Assembly: GCA_021234155.1 (NCBI GenBank)
Contig: JAJEKV010000895.1
Span: 1-64,000, forward strand
Length of the DNA stretch: 64,000 nt
Reading direction: 5' to 3'
From: Isoetes taiwanensis
Lineage: Eukaryota > Streptophyta > Lycopodiopsida > Isoetales > Isoetaceae
Positions 1-12,699 of this stretch are shown in pieces; positions within the stretch are counted from its first letter, which is position 1; every line of letters starts with the position of its first letter. A program made the translations under genes and the position numbers. The notes beneath the pieces were generated by a model, which was not told the DNA's origin, did no database searches, and was given only the letters and a program-made list of their open reading frames with translations.

Positions 1-65
1 CTCTTGACCATATACCTTCAAGAATCCCAGTGCGCAAATGGGGAACAATGCATCCACCATATCCT

Positions 66-652
66 TGTTTGGGAATTGGGTTAAAGGGAACTCACGGAAG
101 GCGACCCTCTGTGAGGACTCCCGTGGATCTAGCAGGGAGAGTCCCAGGGGGACTATGTCCGCAGCAGGGATTTGCAAGAAGAGAAGAAAAAGAAAACGGA
201 ACAAATGAGAGAAAAGATGATAAGCTTCCTTGATATCAATGATGAAAATGCCTTGAGTTCTACTTAATAGAGAGAGAAAAGCTGAAAGGAGACAAGACTC
301 AAAACTCATCCTAAAAACTTGTTGCTAACTCTCTCTCATATATATAGTACAATGGCCTTGGGCCCAATATGAACACTCCCGGTGATCTGGTCTTGGAGCT
401 CACGGAAGGAGGCATTTACAAGTGTTGGGGCCTTTTGAAGTGCCTAGAATCCTGCTGGCCCAGCGGTGGCCGAGGCGTCCACTTGTCGTGCGCCCTCTTG
501 TTGGCGACCCACAGGGCTTTATTTGCGTGGTGCTGCTTGGTCTTCTGCGGACCTTGGATGTCGACCGTGGCGTGAGGATCTGAGGCTTGACTGGTGCATG
601 CATTGTATGCATGAATAGTCACGGCTGTGCCGGGAGGCTGGGATACCTCCCA
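66..652 (-). repeat. 3' LTR of the gypsy element (left copy)
   Basis: It matches 10124-10706 over its length, with many substitutions and small indels. Shared landmarks are the purine-rich block near 175-215, TGATAAGCTTCCTTGATATC near 218-240, TATATATAGTACAATGGCC near 339-358 and TGCATGAATAGTC near 608-620. On the plus strand it starts TGTTTGGG and ends CTCCCA. Confidence 0.88.
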
Positions 653-2116
653 AGCGACACTGAGTGAAGAAAAGGAGGAAGCGTTTGGGCGGGGAAGCCA
701 CCATGCATGCGAAAGTGATCCTCCGCGGGGGTGAGGGCGGGCACCATGTAGAAACTTGGCTTTGAGGATCTTGGCGTGATTGAAGAGCTTGAGGGGTGTT
801 TTGGCCAAGGGCAGGATCATCAATAAGAAAGCGGAAGCGGACCATGTCTTCAAAGGGCGCGTGAATGCGAAGAAATGTCTTGACATTCCATGGGGGCATG
901 GTCACGAAGGCCAAAGGCGACAGCAGCATTGGTTACGCAAAAAATGGGGCCGTACCCGATTTAAGGAGCTTAGCAAAATGCATTTGAAGACGGCATAAAA
1001 TCCGCTTGAAAGATGAGCGAAGGATCGGTAGGTGGAGGCGATGCGAAGGTGCCGGAACCATGAAGCGCATCAGGGCGTTGCCAACCAGCTCATTAGCAAT
1101 GTAGATCAATTGGTGGTGTTGTCAGTGGCACCTTTCTTCCCAATGTGGCGGCGAACAAAGCGTGGATCCGCAGGAATCGTTGTCGAGATGCGAGGTGGTG
1201 TCGACATGCATGACCATCCATGACCTTGGTCCAAAAGGGAAAATGTCGGGGAAGTGAGGGGAACATGGGGCGTGGAGATGCGCCCGGGGAAGCATAGGGA
1301 GAAGGAACCATGCAGGTGGTGGGTTCTTGGCGTCTCCCAGTCTCCGACAATCACGGATCAAGATACGGATCCCAAAAAGCGACAGAGTTGTGGAGATATC
1401 CATCCATTGAGGGCAGATCTTTATCAACAAAGTTGTGGGGGCTATCCCATCCGTGGGGACCGTCTCGGGACTGTCCTAAGATGCTTATTTGGCGGTGCTT
1501 AACCGGCAAGAATAATAATGATTGCTACGGGCATGTACTATGAGAAAGTTTGTGCATATATGGGTTATCTGAAGCACCCATTGCGGGATGTCTAGATACT
1601 TGTAGCCCATTTTGTTCAGTATTATGGCCGCTTCATGAAATATATTAAGCCACCAAAGAGATAAAAATGATTGAGATCAAAGCGACAAGGGCGCAGCCAC
1701 AACTTTGTCTTCAATGGAGGTTACGGGTCAGAAGAAAATGCACTTTTCGGAATATCCCGCAGGGATCCGCCAGATATGGATTGTTATCGTGATAAGGCAC
1801 CCATTGAAGAATTAAGCATTATGGGTCAAGTTTCACCTCATCCAGAATAAATGCGGTGGCGAATGGTCCAGGTTGTCCCTTCGGACCCGTTCGGACGAGA
1901 AGGGTTGACACGGGAGGAGAAAGATTTCCCGGTGTATTGAGGCGAAATACGGCAATCTCCGGCGTCATCCGATTATCTTTTTTACGCACCTCATGGTGAT
2001 CTTGAAGAGAGGTGGTGAAGATGCGTAAGAAGGCGAGCCGTCAAAGAGGCTGACTTGGCGTCCGGGGCTGAAAGATTTTTGAACTTGAGTCTTTGAAATT
2101 TTCCACCTGGTTGGGA
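653..2116. other. non-coding 3' segment of the gypsy element
   Basis: This lies inside the element between the unrecognised open frames and the 3' LTR. Only short, overlapping open frames occur on both strands, and I recognise no domain. Together with 2117-4350 it makes up the unusual 3.7-kb tail of the element. Confidence 0.5.
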
Positions 2117-3973
2117 TTACAAGGCATTGAGTTTAGCAATATCGCGTCCTTGAATTTTCGGGGAGGCGACTTTGGACTTGTTGTGCTCAATAAAGTCCCC
2201 GAATTTCCTGGAGCTGAGCATTGTCGCAAGTTGGCTGACTTGAGCTTGTGTACTTTTGAGATCTGCATGAGCGTGTAAGAGCTTCATGCTTGTCTTGAAA
2301 GTTTGGCCTCCAAAGTTGCAACTTAGGCGTGCGACTTGAAGATCTGGTATATACTGCCATCGAGAGGCCTCTGAGTGCCCCGTTGAACCCAGCTCATAAG
2401 GCGTCTTGGGATTCTTGTAACTTGAGAGCGGCGACTTGAGCGTCCTGCTGATCTTGTTTCTTGTGAGTGTTGTGGTGGGTGGAAGCTCTTTGTTGCACTG
2501 GTTTGGGATGTTTGGGAAAAATGGTGTGAAGTGGATGGTGTAGCGGAGGGAGGGAGGCAGTGACATGGGTGTTTGTGGACATGACCGGTGGAAGGCAGTG
2601 AAGTGCCAACTTGGTGAGTGATTGGAAGGGGGGAAGGTGGAATTATGAGAATTTTGGTGGTGTGGGAGTATGGTGGATGGGGGCTTGAAAGTGGCCTCCC
2701 CAGAAACTCGAAATGGAAGTGGTACCCAGAAGGCGGTCCATTTCTTGGAAAACGATAGAACATCATTTGGGGCCAATCTATGTGGTGTTTGGGTGTGTGC
2801 GGTGAGGACCAGGTTATAGAAAGGCTTATTGATATGGGTGTTCTTGATAGAATACCCAAGGAATTTTCCATACAGAGAATTTGACAAAAGGTTTACGTAG
2901 GGCTTGTCGATATTGGTCGGGCGATGGACATTGGCATGATAAGCGGTGCACCAAACTGTGACATGATATCTGTATAGCGAACCATGATAAGGGGGGTGTG
3001 CAAGGGAATATGAAATACCTCAGAAATCAAATGTTGAGTCAACGAAATAGTGGTGCCATCGACCACTGGTGGTGTAACCTTTGCGGGCATTAACGATATT
3101 GGCGATGAACTGCTTCAACTGGTCAGGATTTGGGCGGAGGTTCCATTTGAGGTAATGCATTAAAGCTGGTGTCGTTCGACTTCTTTATAAGGCCCAACAA
3201 AAGGGCTTCGGAAAGTGAAGCGTCAAGAAGGATCTGAGGATGCAAAGGGCGGATCCTTTGGAGGCAGTAAGCAAGTGTAGAAAATCTTAGGGCAGCCATG
3301 GAATGATGTGCACGAGCGAAGGATGCCAAATGGAAGGCGAAAGGCGAAAAACCTGAGAGGGACAAAAGGAGGAGCAGGTTGTGTTAAGGCGCCTATTGAA
3401 GCGAAAAGAGGTATGAAGAGTCTGAAACTGGAACCGTTGATGGTGCGGGTGTCAAAGATGCCAAGAAGGGTATTGAGGCAAAATTTGCTAAGTCCCAAAA
3501 GCGTAAGGGAGAAGCAATGAGCGGTGAGGATGAGAAGGCGTGAAGAAAGATCGGATGTATTGGATGGCAAAAGGACACCCATTAATGTCCGGAACGTGAA
3601 AAGAAGGAATGGCATTCAATGCTGGCAACTCAAGTGGGATATCATTAAAAGAATGTGTCGGAAGGTACCATGGCTAGATATGCGGTAAGGAGAAAGGATT
3701 CTCATTTTAAGCTTGACCTTGCATTGCAAACCGTTGGCGATTTGTGATTGGTCCGCGTCGACAAGAGTTCCTCGATTGGCTATATAAAGACGGTAGGGAG
3801 GAAAGCGAAGCATCGATGGCAACTTCGTAATGCTGCTCTTTTGAGCGAGCGGGCGCACGATGCCCACTAAGCGTGTCGAGTGGATCACTTGCAAGATGAA
3901 TTATGCGGATCTCTGGCGCTGCCACAATAGGTAGCATGAGAATGGGCGGCTGGTGTGCGGGATGGCTGAACAT
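2117..3973 (-). pseudogene. unrecognised coding-like segment downstream of integrase
   Basis: Between integrase and the 3' LTR the minus strand holds a series of long open pieces in changing frames. The best is 2117-2887 (256 codons); others lie at 3123-3365, 3223-3615 and 3707-3973. The 2117-2887 piece ends in a helical, charged region that could be a coiled coil. I do not recognise a domain. Some plant gypsy elements carry an extra open frame in this position (env-like or of unknown role), which is what the location suggests, but the sequence alone does not decide it. Alternatively it is captured host sequence or an older nested element. No clear transmembrane helix pair is visible. Confidence 0.4.
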
Positions 3974-4356
3974 CCCGACCGAACCAGCGGGATGAGGTGT
4001 GGTTGCACCTTATTTGGGATCAGGGGCAGAACCTCTACCATCTCCTGCGCATTACCTGCTGCCGAACCGGGTAGGGGTTTTCCTCTTAGGACTTAGTAAA
4101 TGGGCTCACGAGCGTTTTTTGTATATAGGCGGTGCCCATAAGCGAAATAATTTGGGCATGCCCACATTTTTAAAAAAATCTCCACTATAATATAATATAC
4201 GCCCTTTCTAGTCACTTTCGTGGTGTTTGCTTCTTGAGCTGTCTACGTGTATTGTTGATGTTCACTACGTGTGATGAAATGCTTTGAGGCGAAAACCATT
4301 AACCAATGTAGGTAATGGGTGCCATCTAACTTCGGCTAGTTGGAAAGCGCTTGGGT

Positions 4357-5544
4357 CTAACCACTTGAACAATTTGATAAGGGCCAAACCAGCGAAACTT
4401 GAGTTTTCAGGAAAAATTTTTGTACGGAATCATAAAGAAGAACCAAATCTCCTTCTTTGAATGTTTTTGTCTTCAAGCGTTTGTCATGTAAAGATTTTTG
4501 CAAGCCCATTTGTCCATGAAGAACACGAATATAAGCATCCTTGAAGTTCATCCAAACTGTTCTAATTGATAGACCCGTTCTTTGAGTGCGGCGGGTGGAT
4601 TATGAAGCGTTAGCCGGTTGAAAGCGGAGTGTTGGAAGGATGTATTCAAGCGGCATGAGAGCTTCACGACCATAAACCAATTTAAAAGGAGTGTGACCGG
4701 TAGCAATCTTGAAACAAGTATTGTAGGCCCAAAGAGCGGTAGGAAGTTTTGTGCGCCAATCACATGCGGGGGCGTCACAAATTTTTTGAGAATGGTGACG
4801 AGTTTTGTTGGTGCTTTCTGCCAACCCATTGCCTTGAGGATAGTAAGGTGTGCTCTTGTGATGATGTATGGGGAGATAATCCGTCAGCTCCTTGATAGTA
4901 TGATTGATGAAATGAACACCACGGTCAGCTGACCAGCTCAGGTAGGGCACCCGAATCAGCGTGATAATTTGTTGATAGAGGACTCTACTTATTTTATTGC
5001 TAGCTGCGGTGTTATGCGGAAGTGCACAAAGCTTCCGCCCATTTGGTGGCGTGGTCGGTGAGAACCAGAATGTATCGAGACGCGAGGTGTGCGTATGAAG
5101 GATCTATAGGTCCCACAAAGTCCATTCCCCATTTCTTTGAAGGGGAAGTGGCGTGGCGGCCGGCGTCAAGGAAAGGCGTCCGCGGGCGTGGGGGCGTCCA
5201 CCCCGGCGGCAAAGCGTCCTGCGTCTTGAGGCGTGGGGCGTGAGCATCTTTGGGCGTGGGCCAATAATACCCGGCTAGAAGGATTTTTGCGTGCGTGGTG
5301 TCACCATGAAAATGACCACCAAGCCCTTGATGAGCTTCTCGAACAATATGCGGAACTTCATGAGGTAGAACCACCGGCGTCGAAGGATGGTGTCCTTACC
5401 CTTTTTGTAGAGATGTCCGGCAACCATGGTGTAGTCCGCGGACCTCTCGGAGAAAGTGATAGCGGCGGGATTATTAAACTGGCGAGGAGGAGTGTCTCGT
5501 CTTACGGTGGAAGAGCACTGTGAGGAGATGCTGCTGAAAATCAT
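4357..5544 (-). pseudogene. gypsy integrase relic (DDE core)
   Basis: The N-terminal zinc-binding region is seen in HIVREAHQGLGGHFHG and KILLAGYYWPT (minus strand, about 5350-5250), but its C-X2-C half is scrambled. The catalytic core keeps all three acidic positions: D in WGMDFVGPI, D in ADRGVHF and E in QGNGLAESTNK (about 5120 down to 4850). The core ends with HTPFKLVYGREALMPLEY. A frame break falls near 5010-4950, inside the core. A C-terminal stretch, KTKTFKEGDLVLLYDS, is the usual post-core segment of plant gypsy integrases. In a live element this enzyme would insert the cDNA into the host chromosome. Confidence 0.88.
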
Positions 5545-5749
5545 GGAACCAATGTGGTATTTGCGTGACTAAAAGAGTTGAGCATCGGGGGAAGAGTCGA
5601 GACCCGGTGCGGGATCATCTGTGTGGATCGTGAAAGATAATCGGAACAACATGAGATTTACCCAGCCTTATGAGCGATTTCAAAAGGGCAAATTCTTGGA
5701 GAAGAAGGACCCAGCGAGCAATGCGGCCCGTGAAGCGTGGACTTATTGA

Positions 5750-6800
5750 TCAAATAGAGGAGTGCTTGGTGGTCCACAAAGAACTTGATTTGCCAAAAAA
5801 GGTAATGGCCAGGCGTTGGACCACGAAAATGAGACCAAAGCTTCTTCGCTCAGAGTGGCGAGAATAGTTCTTCGGCGAATTGAGTTTTAAATTTGGCGTA
5901 GCGATTTGGTTTTGTCGAGTGTGCATCATATTCTTGAAAGAACAGCTCAATAGCAAGCGCCCGAGAACATCGACATGAGCGTGAAAGGGCTTGTCCCATT
6001 GAGGAGGAACAGAACGGTTACTGGTAAGCAAAAGCTTCATTTGTTGGAAGCGACTTCCTTTGGGAATTCAAGCCCGGTGGATTAGATCACCGTGAGTTTA
6101 TGAATGGGATGCAATGGCTGCCAGTCCGGTATGAAGGTGGAGTAATAATTGACCTTTCGGAAAGGCGTGTCTCCTTGATATTGGTGGTGCTTGAGCCTTG
6201 AGCACCTGGCCCGATTTTGGCGGGATGGGTGGTGATTCACCTTTCGACAACATGGCCTAACGGAACACGGTGGCAAAAAGGTGCATTTCGGGATTGAGAC
6301 TAATGCGGACTCATCACATTTACGGAAGGCGAGTTCAATTTATCCAAATGGTCAGCCATGGGCTGTGGCGAGAGAAGTCATCTTGAAAAATTTGCAAGAA
6401 GGGATTTTCCTTCATGAAATCATGGCTGAGAGCATGATGCGTTGAAATGTTGAAGGAGAGTTGGATAATCCAAAGGAACCACCTTGTAGGCAAAAAGTGC
6501 CTTACGGGGTGGTGAAAGTGGTCTTGAGTTGATCAGTCCTTGATGGAGATCTGATTGTAGCCAGAAAAACCATCCATAAAGGGTACATCTCATGTCCAGC
6601 CACTTCTTCGAACTTGGTGCGTGAAGGGAAGTGGAAAATGATCGCGCTTAAGTGGCCTGATTGAGTTTCAGATAGAGTCCACAGGGCGGATCTTACCATT
6701 GTGCTTAAGGGCAATGGCGATGGGGCTCACCCATTGAATGTTTGACCTCATAGATCAAACTGCGGCAAGGAGTTTGTCAATTTCGCCTTTAGCGATCGGT
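5750..6800 (-). pseudogene. pol: gypsy reverse transcriptase / RNase H relic
   Basis: The start of RT is readable on the minus strand at about 6790-6660 as GEIDKLLAAV then SPIAIALKHNGKIRP. A catalytic-region motif FMDGFSGYNQI follows near 6560-6590. The YxDD box survives as FQDDFS (about 6370-6388), a degenerate version of the usual FVDD. RNase H follows at 6040-5750, with PPQWDKPFHAHVD and a later block resembling the YTDHKAL region. Stops and frameshifts interrupt every block, so this is a dead copy. It directly precedes integrase on the coding strand. Confidence 0.82.
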
Positions 6801-7395
6801 ATTAGGGTTGAGCACATGCTTGTCGTTGCTACTTTGGTGTCGTGCATCTGATTTGGTAGGAATGGTGAGTTCCCCAAGCTTTTGTTGATTCCCGAAGATC
6901 TTTTTGTAACTCAGTGCGAAAATGTGTTTGAATTTTTTGAGCGGCTTAGGCCCATTACGATAAGGCCCGGAAGATTTGCGGCAATCTTGGGACGGGTTGA
7001 TTGTTGCCGCGTCCACAATCTCGACCGGGTCTGAATATGGGGTATTACTTCAGTATCACGGACAATGTGTGCAGGAGGAGGTTGGAGCATAACGGATCGT
7101 GGCACTGCGTGGTGAAAAAAGAGGTTGCTTTTCGGTTTCATCGGCGAGAGGTTGCTTCATGGCGGCGTGGACATCAGCGGGGAGTTGCGGGGAGTTCGGC
7201 ATCGAAAAGTGATCAGCAGCGTTGGATGCGATTGCAAGGAGCCAAGTAGGGGGTCAAGCAAGGCGACCCACGGCACGGTCTGATCAAAGAGTCATTTAAG
7301 CCCCAAGGATCGGCATAATAGGGGTAGGATAATAGCGGAGGCATACTCGTGGGAGAACTGAACTTGATAAATATTACGAGCTTCTTCAGAATCGA

Positions 7396-7958
7396 TTAAT
7401 GAAGAGGGTTCGCATTGTCAACAGAAATGATCCTGCTGTTTGCAAGTCCATGGTGGCATTGAGATGACCATCGGTGATGACTAATTAAAGAGTGGCCCGA
7501 TAATGGATACTCTTTGCTGGCGGAGAAAAGGTCACTTCTGGGATTTTCATAGTCACCTGGGCTTTCCAAACTCCAAATTCCATTGGAAGCGGAGATCACC
7601 AATGTTGATGTGAAGAATAGGTGTGGCGCCTTGAGGTCTCGTGATATGGCCATTAGCCAATTTGATGTCATATGGGGCCTGAAAGAGTTGTGTGATGCCC
7701 ATTTATTTCTTGGAGTTTATCAGTGATGAGATTAATTTGCGCTACCTCCATCGATTTGAACATGGTTGACTTGCTGATTTCCCCGTGGCATGGACCCGTG
7801 GGTGTAGAGGTAGCCACGGCCCCAACTAAAGCAGTTGGGGTGTGCTTGGTCCTTGAGGCGGGGCCGAGTTTTAAAATGGTTGCCAAGCTTAAAGGAATTT
7901 TGATCTTGGGCTCTTGGAGTTCGAGAGGTACATGAGAAAAAGGATCTGCTGGTTCCAC
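7396..7958 (-). pseudogene. gypsy aspartic protease relic
   Basis: On the minus strand around 7745-7765 the reading IDGGSA appears, followed after a frameshift by NLITDKL. That is the plant gypsy protease active-site pattern (D-G-G-S then an N-(I/L) stretch). Downstream near 7600-7690 comes IKLANGHITRPQG, similar to the conserved segment after the active site in plant gypsy proteases. It lies between gag and RT, as expected for a gag-protease-RT polyprotein. The frame is broken several times. Confidence 0.65.
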
Positions 7959-8499
7959 TGTGGTGCGGGAGTCACGTGGCGTGTAGGGGCGGCAACTTCT
8001 TTGAGTAAGTCAACCTCGGCTGCAATATTGGGATATGTGCGAGGCGTGGAGGTTGAGATGTTGAAGGGGTATCTTGTCTTTGTTGAGCTCTAGTGGTGGC
8101 ATGAACATTTGCCAAATGCCTTGGCCGGCTTACATGAGGTTCAAAATGCTTTGGCGAACTTTGGGCATGACATGTGGCATGAGCTTTTCAAGTCGGGGTG
8201 CAAAGTGAACCTTTTTTTCGTCCTCATGAGGGAATGGTGTCAAGCTGCAAAGGCGGGGTTTCGTGCCCCGAATAATAGTCAAGGGGCGTGATGCCTTGAG
8301 TGCGGCGTGAAACTAAACCAACCCAATTTGATGGTACATCTTTGGAGGATTAAGTGCGAAAAATTTCCTCTTGGGCTTGTTGATCGGTGAGGTTGATTTC
8401 TTTGGGCTGGTTGATAAGCGTGATTCTTTGAGGCGCTCTTGGTGGCTTCTTAAGGCTGGTCATGGGCCTTGTTTGCCATTAGCGAGCGAGTTAGTAAGC

Positions 8500-9723
8500 G
8501 TGTGGCGGACCGATGTGGTCTGATTGGTGCGGGGAAGTGTACCTGAACTTGTGGAAGTTGAGGACCTTGGCCCGTGGTGGTATGACCCCATTCTTGCCGG
8601 TGATGCTTTCTTGAGCTTTAGAAGGATCAAAAGAGGGCGTTGGTTGGATCCCGTGGTTGGTCTGTTCTTTGATAGAGTTGCGTGGGCACTTTTTGAAGGG
8701 GTGGCTGGCGATAGTCGCGATTATTATTCTTGAGGTGTGGTTTGCACTTGATAAACCATTTTGTTCGGAAGCGGTGTGGGATGAGTGCGAGTGCACTCTT
8801 GGTAGCATGATTACACATGTTGCATAAACTTGCAATGAGGCGGGCCATTGGTGGAGTTACACTCATTGGCCAAATGGCCTTGGTATTTGCAAATATGGCA
8901 CCAGATTTTGTAGCTTGTGGATTAAGCGTGTTGGCTGAAACCAGGTGTGTGGAACCATGGGTGGAATGAGCGGGGAGCTCTTGAAACCCACGCCTCGGGA
9001 GAAACATTGGCGGAGTGATTGACAAGGTCGATGCTTTGCTCAAAGTTTTTGGGCGGGTATTGATCATGAGTCGAATAAGCGGGAGGAAGTCCTTGGAGAA
9101 ACCGGACCAAAATCTGGCTCTGTGTAGGGTACTCCTTGAGCTTACTTAGCGAGAATGAAGTCGATCGCAAAATCCAGGGGGACTCCGTGGGCTCTTGTTG
9201 AAGTTCATTGAGTTGCTTGGGATGAAGTTGATCATCATCAGGTGGTCCGTAATGAGACCGAAAAGCGATCGCATTTCGGACCAGTCTTGTTTTCAATGGC
9301 TTTTGTTGGACGCAGAGCCATTGATGAGGAGAAACCGCGGGGTGGTGAAAAAGATGTGGAATTCCCGGTTGAGGTTGGCGTGACCATTTAGGGACAACTA
9401 GAGCCTCAAATTCTTCCATGTGGGCTGAGCACTTTGGTCTAAGCGGTTTGCCTTTCGTGTTGCCAAAGGTGGGATAAGTCGGTTTAGTGCGAAAGGTAGA
9501 TGTGAAAGTCTTTGGGCTGGACGGGGAGCAGATATAGTGAGGGTATTGAGTTGAGGTGGATGTGGCATTGTGCACGGCGGACCACTGATGATGAAGGGGG
9601 TGACTGCGGTTGGCTGAGTAAAATTTGGGCATTGGTTTTGAGATCTGTAGGTTGTAAACAGGAAGAAGCGATGGGAAAGCGTAGGGAAAGGATATTCACG
9701 GGTAGGCGCCAAAAGGGAGACAT
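8500..9723 (-). pseudogene. gag: gypsy gag polyprotein relic with CCHC zinc knuckle
   Basis: The capsid-like region is the longest open piece (8922-9632). It holds motifs usual in plant gypsy gag, such as LVRFLQGLPPAY. A perfect CCHC zinc knuckle (C-X2-C-X4-H-X4-C, CHICKYQGHLANEC) is encoded at 8859-8900 on the minus strand, in a frame different from the upstream capsid piece, so at least one frameshift separates them. In an active element this protein would form the virus-like particle and bind the RNA genome through the knuckle. It lies just inside the 5' LTR, as expected. It is not translatable as one protein here. Confidence 0.8.
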
Positions 9724-10123
9724 GTGGATAAGCGCGTGCTACGGGGAGATGATGGTTCGAAGGAAGGAAATTATGGCACGAAGAATGATGGATGTAGGCA
9801 TGGTCAGGGGTGTGAAATGCGGCTGAGGAAGGTGGAACCTGATAAGGCTCCTGTGGTAGAGGAGACTGAGGTTGTGAGCAATGTTTGCAGCAGGGGGGAG
9901 GGGGGTGAGGCCGGACGGGGGGGGGGTGGGTGGCCTTGGTGAGCCTAGACCGAAGATGGCCTCCTCTATGTCATAAGCGAATCCATACATGTCACGAGCA
10001 GGTTCCGGCGGATGGGCTCCAAGCGAGGCCCGTCACGAGAAAAAGGAGTTCTAATACGGCGTGAAATTGCAGACGGAACATGGCGTGAAGAAAGTAGGAT
10101 AAATCAGACCAGCGCGGCGGCGG

Positions 10124-10706
10124 TGTTTGGGGAGTGCAGGTTGGGAACTCTGGAAGACTGACCCTGCAGCGAGGACCGTGGATCTAACAGGAGAGTCCGA
10201 GGGGACTATGTCACCTTGAGGATTTGCAAGAAAAGAAGAAAAAAAGAAAAAGCAGAACAAATGAGAGAAAGATGATAAGCTTCCTTGATATCAATGATGA
10301 AAATACATGAGCTCATGAAAAGAGAAAGCTGAAAGGAGACAAGACTCAAAACTCATCTAAAACTTATGTGCCTAACTCTACTCATATATATAGTAGTACA
10401 ATGGCCTTGGGCCCAATATAGACACTCACAGTGATCACCGGTGGAGCTCACGGAAGGAGGCGTTCTTCTGAGGAATGTTGGCGGTGCCTTTTGAAGTGCC
10501 TAGAATCTTGGCCTTGCAGGCGGTGGCCGGAGCGTCCCTTGTCTGGCGAGAAGCCTCTTGTTGACAATACGGGCTTTGGCTGCGTGGTCTGGCGCTGAGG
10601 TCTTCTAGCGAACCTTGGATGTCGAGTGGTGGTGAGGATCATGAGCTTGACACAGTGCATGCATTATGCATGAATAGTCTGCGGGGAGGCTGGGACTAAC
10701 ATCCCA
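10124..10706 (-). repeat. 5' LTR of the gypsy element (right copy)
   Basis: Direct-repeat partner of 66-652. It starts TGTTTGGG and ends ATCCCA on the plus strand, so on the coding (minus) strand the LTR runs TGGGAT...CCAAACA. The element's promoter would lie here and read leftward into gag; the TATATATA run near 10385 is shared by both LTRs and could be its TATA box (inference). Confidence 0.88.
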
Positions 10707-12650
10707 CTGTATTCTGTAGAAGCACTCCCAAATCACAATATCAAACCTGCCGATTGCCCCTCCACAAACTCATGATACCACGTGCCCAAATAAGGTACCC
10801 TTACTTACAGTTTCTTTTTACAACATGGTTGATTTTGTGGTGGAGGCAAGATTTTAGTTCATTCTCCTCTGTTGTGTACGTGCGATTACACCATTTATGT
10901 CAAAAGCACCATCAACTTCCGTCTGGGTGTCCATCCCTCGGCGTTTGCAACCACTATCGTGTGTATTTGCATAGGTGCTAATACGTCTTTGCGATGTGTC
11001 TTTGGACTCTGGCTGGGAAGTGCTATGGGAGGTGGGGCGTTCTTTGCGACTCTTTGGACTGCTTTATCTTTGCTACCGGATGATGGAAGTGCTGATAGCC
11101 ATAGTTAGATACATCCTTATTAGTATCTCCACCCCCAATGTATGGGTGTTTCACATTTCTCGGTAACCCTTGCGATGCCTTTGTCCTCGGGTTTCTTCAT
11201 TCACGACTGTCTTGTTCTCACGCATACAAGGATGAGCTCAATTAACAAGCTGAAATTTGTAGAGAATACACATTCGAAATGTAGCAGGGGATAACATGCA
11301 CCTTTTGTATGTTAGAGTTTGTCTTTGGCACTTCTTTATACGTATTGTCTTCTTCGCCATTCACTAAGTATAACCATTGGCTGCTTTCTTTTTCTGGAGA
11401 CAAGTTTTTGAAACCCTAAGTTGAATGAATAATCCAAACCCAAAATTTGCACATTAAAGGTGGAATAAAAACAGGGATCAAATATATTAATTGTTTTGAA
11501 CAAAAAACCTTTTGGTGATGGTTTAGGATTGTCTTGCAAAATCAAAAGGTTTACTGCTTTTGAAATACATAAGGCAAAATTACATTAGCCTTGTTTTTTT
11601 TTCCAAATGCTACTTCTATAGGGACGTCCTCATCAAGGTCATTTTCTGACTCACCCTCATTTTCTTCTTCCACAACCTTCTTGGCCCTTGGAAAGTGTCA
11701 ACTGTGACACTGCTTATTTATCACGAACACGATTTATGCGACATCTTACGCCATCGTTTTCCTTCCTAGCGGCAACGATGACGTGCTCAGGAGGCCTTTG
11801 TGGAGGCAGCTGCAGAATTTGGAACTATAATATAATTGTTGGCACCATCAATACTACTTGAATCTCCCTTGGATTCTGCATGCTTTAGTGTCTCGACCTT
11901 TGTCTTTGCCAGTCTTTGCTGATGTCTTTGAAAAGCTGCTTTGGTAGTTTTCTTTGTCAATGTCTCTGACACCTTCTAATGATGCCAATTCAAAATGAGA
12001 GCACGAAAATAGGCATGTACCTTTTTCCCATGTCTTGGGCGTGGAGTGTGAACCCTTGTGGACTTGTGCTTGGCTGATCTTGGGGTCCTTTTACTTTTTG
12101 GTGCGTTGACTGTTTCCTTTCTTTGCTATCGGGGAGTTGTGGCTACATGCTCATCAACATCAATTATCTTCTTCGGTTTTGTGAGATGTTCGGCATGCAA
12201 CACTTCACCTTTCTTTTATTAAGCTTACCTATTTCTGCACTAACCTGCCAGGAATGGTCTCTATGCACTTTCGGCTGACATCCTTTTTCCATGAGCAAGC
12301 TGGTGCGACTAGCGTGATAATGATGTCCACATTTCATCGCGGTGAGGATGTAATCATCTGGAATGCAAGACCACGGGTGGAGCATCTCTCCTTATCTCAA
12401 TTGGCAATGGAATGGTATTGGAGTGATCTTGACCGGTGATCATTTCTCTTGGTCATCTCCCTCGGCTGGTGACGTGCACAAGTCTTCTTTGGGCTTTTGC
12501 AAGGAGGGACTTCGTTGTTGGCAATCTCAGCGAGTTAGTGCATCCACCTTTTAATTCTACACGGGTTTGATCTATTGGCCCATCCCCCATTTCAAGTAGG
12601 GACTTCACCTTAACTGAGCTAAGGCACGCACCATTCCGCCATCCGAAATT
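10707..12650. other. unassigned spacer with weak minus-strand coding-like stretch
   Basis: No gene is supported. On the minus strand 12385 down to 11700 there are short, charged open pieces in different frames (for example around 11787-11972, rich in Lys, Gln and Thr) that could be a worn-out transposon or gene fragment, but no family is recognisable. 10740-11330 shows nothing but AT-rich unique sequence. Confidence 0.3.
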
Positions 12651-12699
12651 ATCGAAAGGTCGAAACCAAATGTTGGCATCCCCAAAAGAAATCGCATCC

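Larger units (their letters stand above)
66..10706 (-). mobile_element. Ty3/gypsy LTR retrotransposon, decayed
   Basis: Two long direct repeats of 587 and 583 bp bound the element. Between them, on the minus strand, come gag, protease, RT/RNase H and integrase in that order; integrase after RNase H is the Ty3/gypsy (Metaviridae) order. All coding parts are split by stops and frameshifts. The ends are TG...CA on both LTRs. The 5 bp outside the two ends (ATCCT left, CTGTA right) do not match, so no target duplication survives. I see no convincing primer-binding site or polypurine tract. The stretch downstream of integrase (about 4350 down to 653) is long for such an element. Family assignment is firm from the domains; exact edges rest on LTR alignment by eye. 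Confidence 0.9.

Noticed and set aside
10090-10123. Possible tRNA primer-binding site next to the 5' LTR (TGGTCTGATTT on the minus strand)
   Set aside because: It is about 10 nt away from the LTR end and matches the initiator-Met pattern TGGTATCAGAGC only in its first few bases.
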